A DNA stretch of 64,000 nucleotides. Source: SPDF01 sp963699825. GTDB taxonomy: Bacteria > Gemmatimonadota > Gemmatimonadetes > Gemmatimonadales > GWC2-71-9. Both the position numbers and the translations under genes were made by a program. The stretch spans positions 62,001 through 126,000 of the forward strand of contig CAVOVI010000010.1 in NCBI GenBank assembly GCA_963699825.1, given 5' to 3'. This document shows, in pieces, positions 43,172 through 51,949 of the stretch (positions within the stretch are counted from its first letter, which is position 1; the number at the start of each line of letters is the position of its first letter). Under the pieces are notes generated by a model. It saw only the letters and a program-made list of their open reading frames with translations, was not told the origin of the DNA and did not search any database.

Positions 43172-44344
43172 ATGCGATTTGCCTGGGCCGGTGCGGCCAT
43201 ACTCACTCTCGCCGCCTGCGACAGCACCACCACCATCGTGGAACCGCCGCCGGGTACGATTCTGCCGCCGGCAGCCCTCTACTACGAGCTCGATCCTGTC
43301 GGCACCGGGACTGCGCCCGCGGGCCTGAAGCTCAGCTGGCCTGATGACGGCAACCCGAATCTGGCGGTCTGGCACATCTACTCCCGCGGCACGACCGCCG
43401 AGGCGTTTGGGCTCCGTGCGTCGACCACGTCGAACACCTTTCACGACAACGGGATCCCCGATCTCCAATACTACGTGACAGCCGAAGACCTTGAGGGAAT
43501 CGAGAGCCCGGCGAGTCCCATTGTCACCATCGACGAGCGCCTGGCCTTGCCGTCGCCGGCCACGCTGCTCAGCATCAGCCTCGATGGGGCCATCGCGCTG
43601 GCCTGGGCCGACAACGCCCACGCGGCGTCCCCGTCACGGTTCTCCGACTACCGGATCTACAGTGCGGCGTACGATCTGGACGCGGATCTCTGCGATGTTC
43701 AGTGGTTTCTCGAGGGCACCACGGTGGCCCCGGAATTCATCGCCGGCGCCTTGCCCAATGGGCAGCCCCGGTGCTTCGCTGTCACCGCGGTCAGCCGCGA
43801 AGGCTACGAGAGCCTCTGGTCGCCAATTCGCGCCGATACGCCACGTCCGGACGCGCGGAACGTCGTGTTGCACGCGGTCGAGGTGACTCCTGGCCAGAGC
43901 GGCTTCAGGTTCTGGAAGGACCTGAACAACGACTTCCTGGTGCAACCGAACGAGTTGGGGTTGATCGGTTCCGGGAGTGACCCTGCCATCGACTTCGTCG
44001 TCGAGCTGAACGGCCTTGCCGGGCTCCGCCTGCGGCCGGTACGGGCTGGCACCGGCGTTGAGTTCTACGGGACCGGTCCCGTCGGCGACCTGACCGACAT
44101 CGACTGGGCGCCGGACCAGGTGTACAGCCCGCTGCCCATCGACGCCCGCGTCGGCTGGGGCTATGTCTTCGAGATGAGCGCCGGGGATGCATACGCCCGC
44201 TACGGCTCGCTGCGGATCAGCCACGTCGGACAGGACTTCCTGATTCTCGACTGGGCGTACCAGACCGATCCGGGCAATCCCGAACTGGTTCCCGGGGGCG
44301 GTGTCCGCACCGCAGCCCCTACCGGAGTGACGGTGCGTCGGTAG
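43172..44344 (+). CDS. Unknown lipoprotein with fibronectin type III-like repeats
   Basis: 390 residues, intact. ATG 43172 with GAGG 8 bases upstream. Lipobox LAAC in MRFAWAGAAILTLAACDSTT. Two tandem beta-rich modules resemble fibronectin type III: residues about 35-130 (GLKLSWPDDGNPNLAVWHIY ... LQYYVTAEDLEGIESPAS) and about 135-220 (ISLDGAIALAWADNAHAASP ... RCFAVTAVSREGYESLWSPI). The C-terminal 170 residues (FRFWKDLNNDFLVQPNELGL, FVVELNGLAGLRLRPVRAGT) are a separate region of unknown fold, with SLRISHVGQDFLILDWAYQT near the end. Probably a surface or periplasmic structural protein. Similar SusE-type or secreted proteins exist, but I cannot name this one. Confidence 0.78.
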   Translation: MRFAWAGAAILTLAACDSTTTIVEPPPGTILPPAALYYELDPVGTGTAPAGLKLSWPDDGNPNLAVWHIYSRGTTAEAFGLRASTTSNTFHDNGIPDLQYYVTAEDLEGIESPASPIVTIDERLALPSPATLLSISLDGAIALAWADNAHAASPSRFSDYRIYSAAYDLDADLCDVQWFLEGTTVAPEFIAGALPNGQPRCFAVTAVSREGYESLWSPIRADTPRPDARNVVLHAVEVTPGQSGFRFWKDLNNDFLVQPNELGLIGSGSDPAIDFVVELNGLAGLRLRPVRAGTGVEFYGTGPVGDLTDIDWAPDQVYSPLPIDARVGWGYVFEMSAGDAYARYGSLRISHVGQDFLILDWAYQTDPGNPELVPGGGVRTAAPTGVTVRR

Positions 44345-44389
44345 CCCGGGCTTGTGTCGGCCGCCGAGATCGGGCAATTTCGACCGATG

Positions 44390-45920
44390 CCCATGGATAA
44401 CCTGACACTCGACGGCCAGTCGCTCACCATCACTGATGTGGTCCGCGCGGCACGCACTCCAGCGTGCCGCGTCGGCGTTCGGCCCGCCGCGCTCACCGCC
44501 CTGGAGGCCAGTCGCGCACGCGTGGATGCCGCGCTCGCCTCGGGCCAGACGATTTACGGCATCAATACCGGGTTCGGAAAGCTCGCCAACGTGCGGATCG
44601 CCCCTGGCGATCTCGACCGCCTGCAGGTCAACCTGATCCGCAGCCATGCGGCGGGCGTCGGGACCGCCTTGCCGGCGGAGATCGTCCGAGCGCTGATGAT
44701 CCTCCGGGCAAACGTGCTGCTCCGGCCGACGAGCGGGGTCCGACCGGCGCTCGTCGAGGCGCTGGTGGCCCTGATCAACGCCGGCGTCGTCCCCGTGGTG
44801 CCGGAGCAGGGGAGCGTCGGCGCCAGCGGCGACCTCGCGCCCGCTGAGTCACGTGGCCCTCGTGCTGATGGGCGAAGGGGAGGTCCTGCATGACGGGCAG
44901 CGCGTCCCGGCGGCGAGCGTCCTGGCGACGGCGGGGCTCGTGCCGTATCGCTTCGCCCCGAAGGAGGGGCTGGCGTTCATCAACGGGACCCAGGCGCAGA
45001 CGGCGATTCTCTCCCTCCTGGTACACGACGCCGAGGTGCTCTGGCGGAGCGCCGTGGGGGCCGCGGCGATGAGCCTCGAGGCACTGCGCGGCACGCCCAC
45101 GCCGCTCGATGAGCGGATTCACCTGGCCCGGCCCCACGCCGGGCAGATCGAGACGGCTCGGCTGATGCGCGAGCTGCTGGCCGACAGCGCCATCCGCGAT
45201 TCGCACCGTGAGGATGATCCACGGGTGCAGGATGCCTACAGCCTCCGCTGCACTCCGCAGGTCCTTGGCGCGGTGTGGGACGCCATCGCATTTGCGGGCC
45301 GCACTGCGGCGATCGAACTCAACGCCTCCACCGACAACCCGCTCGTCTTCGAAAACGGCGACGTCCTGTCCGGCGGGAACTTCCACGGACAGCCGGTGGC
45401 GCAGGCCCTCGATTTTCTGGCCGTCGCGCTGACCACGCTCCAGGCAATTGCGGAACGACGTGTCGAACGGCTGGTGAACCCCGACCTGTCTCAGGGGCTG
45501 CCGGCCTTCCTGACGGCCGATCCCGGGCTCTCGTCGGGCTACATGATGGTGCAGATCACGGCGGCGGCCCTCGTGGCGGAGTCGCGGACGCTGGCCTACC
45601 CGGCGAGCGTCGGCTCCATTCCGACCGACGCCAACCAGGAGGACTTCGTGCCGATGGGGATGGGGGCGGCGTACAAGGCGCGCCGGATCCTGGACAATGC
45701 CACGCATGTCATCGCCACAGAGCTGCTCTGTGCAGGGCAGGGACTCGATTTGCTGAAACCGCTGGCGCCGGGGCGGGGCGTTGGAGAACTCCATGCCCGA
45801 CTGCGAGGTCTGGAGCCCGCCATCCCCCCCCTCGCCGCCGACCGCCCGCCGGCGCCCGACCTTGCGCGGCTCGCCCGGGCACTCCGCGAGGCGGTATTCG
45901 ATCCTGCCACCATCGCCTAG
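44390..45920 (+). CDS. hutH: Histidine ammonia-lyase family protein (one frameshift)
   Basis: Removes ammonia from histidine to give urocanate, using an MIO group made from ASGD. Starts near MPMDNLTLDGQSLTITDV (ATG 44390; 44396 is also possible). IYGINTGFGKLANVRIAPGD, SVGASGDLAP (MIO triad) and, after skipping one base near 44844, LSHVALVLMGEGEVL; then LNASTDNPLVFENGDVLSGG and SVGSIPTDANQEDFVPMGMG. The last motif has Phe where QEDH is usual in histidine ammonia-lyases. No other hut genes are nearby, so an aromatic ammonia-lyase or related MIO enzyme cannot be excluded. Corrected length is about 510 residues. Confidence 0.85.
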
Positions 45921-46016
45921 CTTGCTCCCCCCCTCCCGCCTCCATATCTTACGGCGGTACGTGCGTCATAAGTCCAAGTCCTGTCGCTGTTTTCCTCCTT
46001 CTCTGGCCGAGCGCGA

Positions 46017-48316
46017 ATGAACCTCGACAAGCTCAAAGACACCGCCAGAAAGCACGAGCAGAAAGAAGACTGGCGGAAGGCCATCGAGGTCTACCAGCGA
46101 GTCCTTCAGGCGTTTGAATCCGGCGAGGAAGCGGCGCCTGACTTGGCGCTGTACAACAAGGTCGGCGATCTGTACCTCAAGGTGGGCGATATTCCTGCCG
46201 CCGTTCGTTCGTACGAGCGCGCCGTCGAGCTGTACAGCGAGCAGGGCTTCTCCAACAACGCCATCGCCGTCTGTGGCAAGATCCTCCGGTACGACCCGCA
46301 TCGCACCCGCACCTACATCCAGCTCGCCCGGTTGCACGCCAAGAAGAACATGGCGGGCGAGGCCAAGAAGAACCTGATCGAGTACCTCGAGCGCATGAAC
46401 CGCGAGGGCCTCCGGGACGACGCGTTCCAGGACGTGAAGGCCTTCGCCGACCAGTTTGCCAGCAGCGACGAGATCCGCATCATGCTCGCCGAGCTCCTTC
46501 GCGTCGCTTCCCGCGGCGCGGAGGCGCGTGAGCAGTTGGAGAAGCTCGCCTCGGATCTCGAGAGCCGCGGCGACGAGGCGGGGGCGCAGCGGACGCGGGA
46601 CCGCATGAACGAGATGGAGTCGAGCGCCGCCCCGGCGGCGCCGCCCGCCGAAGGGGCGCGTCGCAAGGGCGACCTCGTCTTCCTCGATATCGGCCTCGAC
46701 ACGCCGTTTGGCTCTCCGATCGGGTTCGGCGCGCCCACGCGCGAAGTGAAGCTGGTGGAGGAGCCGGATGCACCGCCGCCGTCGATCGAGCCCCCGACCG
46801 GCGAGGTGGCGATGTCGGCGGCGGACTTGATCGACATCCGACCCTGACGTCTCGGAGGAGAATTTTGAGGTCGTGCCGGTCGAGGGCCTCGAGCAGGCCG
46901 ATCCAGGTGCGCTCGATGATCTCGAGATTCTTCCCGTCGATCCCGACCTTGTCGCCGATCACACGCATCTCGATCCTGCAGATGCGCCGCCGCCGCTCGA
47001 TGGGTTCGAACCTGGGATCGCCGATGACACGGGCACCATTTCGCTGGTCCCCACCGATGTGTCGGGTCTGGTCTCCGACCTGACCATCGACATCACCGCC
47101 GCCGATGCCGAGGAAGAAGCCTCTCCCGACCGGATCGAGGACGAGCCACTCCTCGGCGATCTCGAGCTGGCGATCGAATCGGGGGAGGAGAGCTACGCCG
47201 TGGAGGCGGCTCCGGTCTGGGATGTGGATGATCCGGCGCTGCAGCTGGTCGACGAGGAGGGCGGCGACGACGACGGTCGCCGCCGAGCGGGTGGAGGAAT
47301 CGCCCGAGGCGCGGGTCGCTGCCCTCGAGGACAAGGTGCTCGACGACCCGGACAATCCGGACGTGCACCGCGCACTCGGCGAGGCGCTGCTCTCCCTGGG
47401 CCAGCATGAGCGCGGGATCGAGGAGCTCGACCTGGCGCTCAGCCGCCTCGAAGAGCTCGAAGACTGGGACCGGGCACACGACGTCGCCGAGGAGCTGGCC
47501 CGGCTCGAGCCGTCCGGGATTCGCTATTTCCAGAAGCTCGTTGAATTCGCCTACCGCGTCGGCCACCGGGGGCGGGTCGTTGAGGCCTACCTGGAACTTG
47601 GAGATGCGCTGGTGCGGGTCGGGGCCGTCGAGAAGGCGCTGGCCGTCTACGGCCGCGTGGCCGAGAGCGAGCCCGACAACGCGCGCGCGCGATCCGCGAT
47701 CGATGCCCTCGCCCCGCCACCCCCGCCCGTGCCGGTGGTCTCTCCGCCGGTCCAGAGCCCGCCACCCGCGGCGGAGGGATTCGTCGACCTCGGCGCCATG
47801 CTGCTCGAAGCCGACCCCGGGAGCAAACCGAAGGACACCCGGATGCGGGTGCAGGATGAGGAGCCGACCGGCGACGAGGAAAAGGACTTCGCCGAGATGC
47901 TCAAGCAGTTCAAGCGGGGGCTCGACGAGAACCTCGAGGACGAGGACTACCAGTCGCACTACGACCTGGGCATCGCCTTCAAGGAGATGGGGCTGCTGGA
48001 CGAGGCGATCGCCGAATTCCAGAAGGCACTCCGGTCGCCTGATGCGCGGCTCCGGACCTCCGAGGCGCTGGGCTCCTCCTTCTTCGACAAGGGGCAGTTC
48101 GCGGTGGCCGAGGCGATTCTCCGCCGTGCCGTCGACGGGTTGACTGGGCAGGACAACGAGAAGATCGGCTTGCTCTATTGGCTGGGCCGGGCCCTCGAGG
48201 CGGAGGGCCGGGGCGATGAGGCTCGGCCCTACTATGAACGGGCCCTGGCGGTTGACGTGCGGTTCATGGACCTGAGTGACCGGCTCCGCGCCCTCTCCGG
48301 GGGTGGTGGACTGTGA
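46017..48316 (+). CDS. Large acidic-linker TPR protein (two frameshifts)
   Basis: One gene of about 766 residues once two extra bases are skipped (near 46839 and 47273). N-terminal TPR block (about 1-200): WRKAIEVYQRVLQAFESGEE, LYNKVGDLYLKVGDIPAAVR, YERAVELYSEQGFSNNAIAV. A long, strongly acidic, Pro/Asp/Glu linker (about 210-410) contains the repeated-type motifs LIDIDPDVSEENFEVVPVEG and DLEILPVDPDLVADHT. C-terminal TPR block (about 430-760): EDKVLDDPDNPDVHRALGEA, LVEFAYRVGHRGRVVEAYLE, YDLGIAFKEMGLLDEAIAEF. The unshifted stop at 46847 lies in the linker and is explained by the first shift. No signal peptide. Probably a cytoplasmic scaffold; function unknown. The stop overlaps the next start (GTGA). 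Confidence 0.75.
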
Positions 48317-49299
48317 CGCAGGCGATTCCGGCGACACTCGCCGATATCCAGGCCCCGGTGCAGGCCCGGCTGGACGCCGTGCGGTCGGAACTGCGGCGCA
48401 TCGTCGAGGCCGACTTCGGGCTCATCGCCGAGGTCAACGCCCACCTGCTGCAGATGCAGGGGAAGATGCTGCGCCCGACGCTCCTGCTGCTGGCCGACGA
48501 GGCCACGGGTCCCCCCGATCCGCGGGCCCCGACGCTCGGCGCCGTGGTGGAGCTGATCCACCTCGCCACCCTCGTCCACGACGACTCGGTGGACCACTCG
48601 GTGCGCCGCCGCGGGATGCCGACCATCAACGCCCTGTTCAGTCACCAGGTGTCGGTGATCATGGGCGACTACCTCTATTCGCGTGCCGTGATCGAGCTGG
48701 TCCGGCTGGCGGACCTGGAGCCGCTGCGCATCCTCGGCCGCGTCACCAACGAAATGACCGTCGGCGAGATGCGGCAGCTTCTCGCCCACGACCGGCTGGC
48801 CTTTTCGGAGGAGCAGTACGATCTCCTGATCACCGCCAAGACCGCCTCGCTCCTCTCTGGCGCTTGCGAGACGGGAGCCATTCGAGCCCCTGTTGCGCAG
48901 CGGCAGGCGATGCGAGAGTTCGGGTTGCGGCTCGGCATGGCTTTCCAGATCGTGGACGACCTGCTCGATTACACCGGCGATGCCTCGGTCACGGGCAAGC
49001 CGGTCGGCGCGGACCTCCGGGAGCACAAGGTGACGCTGCCGCTGATCTACGCCCTGCCCAGGCTGAGCACGGCGCAGCGAGGCGAGGTGTCGGCCCTGAT
49101 GGAGACCGAGGTGCCCTCCGATGATCAGATCGCGGCCGTCATCGATGCGGTCACGGAGGCGGGCGGCCTCGACTACGCGCGGGAGCGGGCGCTGTCGCTC
49201 TCGACCGGTGCGGAGGCGGCCTTGGAAGTGCTCGCTCCGAGTCCCGCGCGCGAAGCGCTGCGGGCGAGCATTCCTTTTGTGTTGGATCGGAGGAGCTGA
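48313..49299 (+). CDS. Polyprenyl diphosphate synthase (trans-isoprenyl)
   Basis: Builds long all-trans prenyl diphosphates for quinones, or for lipid carriers. GTG start; 328 residues, intact. Aspartate-rich motif 1 LVHDDSVDHSVRRRG and motif 2 FQIVDDLLDYTGD; GKMLRPTLLLLADEA and GKPVGADLREHKVTLPLIYA are family blocks. The small side chain just before the first motif and overall length resemble octa- or nonaprenyl synthases (IspB/HepT), but chain length cannot be read reliably. It overlaps neighbours on both sides (GTGA upstream, TGATG downstream). Confidence 0.93.
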   Translation: MTQAIPATLADIQAPVQARLDAVRSELRRIVEADFGLIAEVNAHLLQMQGKMLRPTLLLLADEATGPPDPRAPTLGAVVELIHLATLVHDDSVDHSVRRRGMPTINALFSHQVSVIMGDYLYSRAVIELVRLADLEPLRILGRVTNEMTVGEMRQLLAHDRLAFSEEQYDLLITAKTASLLSGACETGAIRAPVAQRQAMREFGLRLGMAFQIVDDLLDYTGDASVTGKPVGADLREHKVTLPLIYALPRLSTAQRGEVSALMETEVPSDDQIAAVIDAVTEAGGLDYARERALSLSTGAEAALEVLAPSPAREALRASIPFVLDRRS

Positions 49300-49571
49300 T
49301 GGCTGTCGGACCGCGGCGACCCGGGTTCTATCTCGGGGTTCTGACGACCGGTTTCCTCGCCGGGGGGTTCCTGACCGCCATTCTGCGGCGATTTCTGCCG
49401 GACAGCGCGGCCCGTGATTTCTTCACCACGGCCGTCCATCCGACGCTGGGGCCTGTCTCCGTGGACCTGCTGGTGCTAGACTTTACGCTGGGGCCGGTCG
49501 GGTTGGATGTAACGCTCCTGAGCCTGGTGGGCGTTCTCGTGGCCTATTTGATCGCGCGGTCCCTCTTCTAA
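49299..49571 (+). CDS. Small membrane protein, DUF4321-like
   Basis: 90 residues with two membrane helices: GFYLGVLTTGFLAGGFLTAI near the N terminus and LLSLVGVLVAYLIARSLF at the end, separated by a segment with a repeated amphipathic pattern (GPVSVDLLVLDFTLGPVGLD). This layout matches DUF4321, a small family often next to tatA. ATG overlaps the prenyl synthase stop. tatA follows after 11 bases. Role unknown. Confidence 0.75.
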   Translation: MAVGPRRPGFYLGVLTTGFLAGGFLTAILRRFLPDSAARDFFTTAVHPTLGPVSVDLLVLDFTLGPVGLDVTLLSLVGVLVAYLIARSLF

Positions 49572-49582
49572 AGGCGGTCCGT

Positions 49583-49843
49583 ATGCTTGGAAATATCGGT
49601 TTTTCAGAATTGATGATCTTGATGGTCGTGGTATTGCTGGTCTTCGGCGCCAAACGGCTGCCCGAGATCGGCTCCTCGATCGGGAAGGGGATCCGGGAGT
49701 TCAAGAAGAGCATCTCGGAGGCCGGGGATGCCATCAACGCCCCCCCCACCGACGATCGTACCCAGCTGCCGCGATCGATGGACGCTCCCCCTCCCGCGAA
49801 CACAGCCAGCGGATCGGGAGAGCCGAAGCGGCTCTCGCAGTAA
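49583..49843 (+). CDS. tatA: Sec-independent translocase TatA/TatE
   Basis: Pore-forming Tat component; 86 residues. Membrane helix FSELMILMVVVLLVFGAKRL with the FGxxxLP hinge, then the amphipathic helix EIGSSIGKGIREFKKSISEA and a polar tail. TatC is encoded 9 kb upstream; TatB is not seen, so this may be a two-component TatAC system. Followed by a terminator facing the minus-strand ppiD. Confidence 0.95.
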   Translation: MLGNIGFSELMILMVVVLLVFGAKRLPEIGSSIGKGIREFKKSISEAGDAINAPPTDDRTQLPRSMDAPPPANTASGSGEPKRLSQ

Positions 49844-49864
49844 CGCCGGGGACGCCAATGCGAA

Positions 49865-49907
49865 GGGGCCGGATCGGGAACTACGCCGATCCGGCCCCTC
49901 GCCGTTT
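49865..49907 (+). terminator. Terminator after tatA (between convergent genes)
   Basis: 13-bp perfect stem GGGGCCGGATCGG / CCGATCCGGCCCC around an 8-base loop, followed by TCGCCGTTTT. It sits 21 bases after the tatA stop and 20 bases before the ppiD stop, so it may serve both directions. Confidence 0.8.
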
Positions 49908-49926
49908 TCGTCACTTCTCCTCGGCG

Positions 49927-51786
49927 TCAGATTCCGCCGCCTGCTCCCAGCGCGGAGGTCGCATTGGCTTCGGCCTGCGCCGAGGTCGGGAAGAGGCCTG
50001 CGCGGTGGTCGACGACCTTGGCCGACGCCTGCAAGGCGTCGAGATAGTTCCGCGCACGGTCCTGCCGGGCGCGGCGGATGGCGTCCGTCCTGAACTCCTC
50101 GATCCCCTGCCGGAAGGCCGCGGTATCCGCAGGCGTCCGACTGAGCACCCGCACGATGTAGAATCCGTCGTCGGTGTCCAGCACGCCGCTGAGCTGGTCG
50201 ATCGGCAGTGAGAACACCGCGCCGGTCAGCACCGGGTTCGGCACCGGGGATTCGATGCGGCTGAACGGCCCGAGCTTCCGGTAGGGAAGATCCATGGCGC
50301 TGGCGGCCTGCTCCATCGTGCTTCCCTCTTGCACGCGCTTCAGGTAGGTCTGCGCCAGTTCCTTCCCCAGTTCGGTCTTCTTTTCCTGGATCACGAGGCT
50401 TGCCACCGAGGCCTCAATGGCCTCCAGCGGGGGAACTCCCTCGGGAGCGAGGCTGTCGAGGCGGAAGAGGTAGAAGCCGCTCGCGATCTCGATGATCGGG
50501 CTCACCTCGCCCACCTTGGCCTGGAACGCCCAGGCGCCTCCGTCCGGAATGACGCGAACGCCCACCTGCACCTGCGTCCCCTTCTGGACCGGCGCCGCGG
50601 TGCCGATCGCGAGCTGCAACGCCGCTGCCGCCGTGTCGAGCGCGGCGGGGTCGAGACGGCTGGCACCGAGTTCCTCGAGCGAGTCGGCCCGGGCATCGAT
50701 TTCGTCGCGGTGCGTGCCGGCCACCTCGATCGGAATGAGGATATGCCGCGCAGTCGCGGTGTTTCCCTTCCGACTCGTCACCTCGATGATGTGGTACCCG
50801 AAGTCGGTCAGGATGGGCATCGAGACCGTGTTCAGTGGCATCGAGAACGCGGCGCTGTCGAACGCCTCGACCATGGAGCCACGCGTCCATTCGCCGAGGT
50901 CGCCCCCCTGGGCGGCGGAGCCACTGTCGGCCGATTCCCGGGTCGCGAGTTCGGCGAAGGGGGCGCCATCGAGGATCTCCTGACGGACGGATACGGCGCG
51001 CTGATACGCGGCGGCGGTGTCGCTGGCGTCGGTCCCGCGCGGGAGCACGATGAAGCTCAGGTAGGCGGTTGCCGGACGGGTGAACCGGTCAGGATTTGCC
51101 TTGTAGTACGCGGCGACGTCCTCGGGCGTGAAGGGCACAACGCTGTCGGGGACCGCTCGGCGTGGCAGGACTGCCACCAGTTCCACCGTGGCGGTCTCGC
51201 TGCGGTCACGGTACATCTGCCAGAGGGCCGGGTCGGAAAGGTAGATGTCAGCGGTGACCACCCGGAGCAGCTTGCTCTGGAGGATCTGGTCGCGGTATTG
51301 CGCCTCGAGAAGCGGGATGTACTGCTGCCCGACGCCAGACGCGAGCCAGCGCTGGTACTTCGACCGGTCGAACTGACCGTCGGTCTGGAACTGCTCCGCC
51401 GTCTGCATCTGCGGGGGCGGGAAGTTCTCGATGGCGTCCGCGATCTCCTGGGGCGTCGCGACCAGGCCCCGGCGCTTGTACTCCCGCTGCAGGACCGTGT
51501 TCTCGATGACCTGCTGCCAGACCTGGTTCCGGATCTGGACGATATCGTCGAGCGTCAGCGGCTTCGTGGACGTCTGCTGCTGCTGCTCGATGGTCTGCTG
51601 CACCAATGTGGTGTAGTAGCGGGCCTCGATCGTCTGGCCGTCCACCTTGCCGGCACTGGTCTGGGACAGGAGCCCCCCCGTCCCTCCGGAAAGCCCGCTG
51701 AGATCGAACACCAGCCACAGGAAGAATGAGGCGGTGACGATGTAGATGAGGGGCTTTGCGCTGTTACGAAATACTTGCATCGACAT
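49927..51786 (-). CDS. ppiD: Membrane-anchored peptidyl-prolyl isomerase PpiD-like
   Basis: Folding factor at the Sec exit site. ATG at 51786 (MSMQVFRNSAKPLIYIVTAS), where a single N-terminal membrane helix follows the basic start; about 619 residues, intact. SurA-type N region (VDGQTIEARYYTTLVQQTIE ... LDDIVQIRNQVWQQVIENTV), then parvulin domain(s): ATAYLSFIVLPRGTD, FAELATRESADSGSAAQGGD, LGEWTRGSMVEAFDSAAFSM, FGYHIIEVTSRKGNTATARH (rotamase core), and a second PPIase-like part from about 460. Standard PpiD order. It has its own promoter on the minus strand and is convergent with tatA. Confidence 0.9.
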   Translation of the reverse strand: MSMQVFRNSAKPLIYIVTASFFLWLVFDLSGLSGGTGGLLSQTSAGKVDGQTIEARYYTTLVQQTIEQQQQTSTKPLTLDDIVQIRNQVWQQVIENTVLQREYKRRGLVATPQEIADAIENFPPPQMQTAEQFQTDGQFDRSKYQRWLASGVGQQYIPLLEAQYRDQILQSKLLRVVTADIYLSDPALWQMYRDRSETATVELVAVLPRRAVPDSVVPFTPEDVAAYYKANPDRFTRPATAYLSFIVLPRGTDASDTAAAYQRAVSVRQEILDGAPFAELATRESADSGSAAQGGDLGEWTRGSMVEAFDSAAFSMPLNTVSMPILTDFGYHIIEVTSRKGNTATARHILIPIEVAGTHRDEIDARADSLEELGASRLDPAALDTAAAALQLAIGTAAPVQKGTQVQVGVRVIPDGGAWAFQAKVGEVSPIIEIASGFYLFRLDSLAPEGVPPLEAIEASVASLVIQEKKTELGKELAQTYLKRVQEGSTMEQAASAMDLPYRKLGPFSRIESPVPNPVLTGAVFSLPIDQLSGVLDTDDGFYIVRVLSRTPADTAAFRQGIEEFRTDAIRRARQDRARNYLDALQASAKVVDHRAGLFPTSAQAEANATSALGAGGGI

Positions 51787-51829
51787 GGGTTGGGATCCCG
51801 GCTCCGGACACGGTGGAAAAAGAGGGATA

Positions 51830-51858
51830 AGTCTAAGTGGGGCAACGGACATTCTCAA
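51830..51858 (-). promoter_or_regulatory. Promoter of ppiD
   Basis: On the minus strand TTGAGA (51858-51853) and TAGACT (51835-51830) are separated by exactly 17 bases; the -10 keeps TA...T. Leader to the ATG is about 35 bases. Confidence 0.6.
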
Positions 51859-51879
51859 GCCGAGAGGGGCCGCCGGCGG

Positions 51880-51908
51880 TTGACACGGCCATCCTTTGAC
51901 CTTACTCT
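51880..51908 (+). promoter_or_regulatory. Promoter of the second acidic TPR gene
   Basis: Consensus -35 TTGACA (51880-51885) and TACTCT (51903-51908) with 17-base spacing, divergent from the ppiD promoter only 21 bases away. The -10 is weaker, keeping only TAxxxT. Leader about 35 bases, with GGGACGG before the ATG at 51950. Confidence 0.6.
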
Positions 51909-51949
51909 GAAGTCAATCCCCGCAACAACTTACGCGTCCAGGGACGGGA

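Noticed and set aside
44354..44389. GTG at 44354 as the hutH start
   Set aside because: It would add 12 residues (SAAEIGQFRP...) not typical of the family; ATG 44390 or 44396 places the conserved start correctly.
47003..47012. GGTTCGAACC, looking like a tRNA T-arm
   Set aside because: It lies in frame inside the acidic linker of a TPR gene, and no acceptor stem, anticodon arm or CCA end surrounds it.
46848..47409. Separate gene after the stop at 46847
   Set aside because: The downstream frame starts in mid-linker with no start codon or ribosome-binding site, has the same acidic composition, and joins smoothly if one base near 46839 is skipped.
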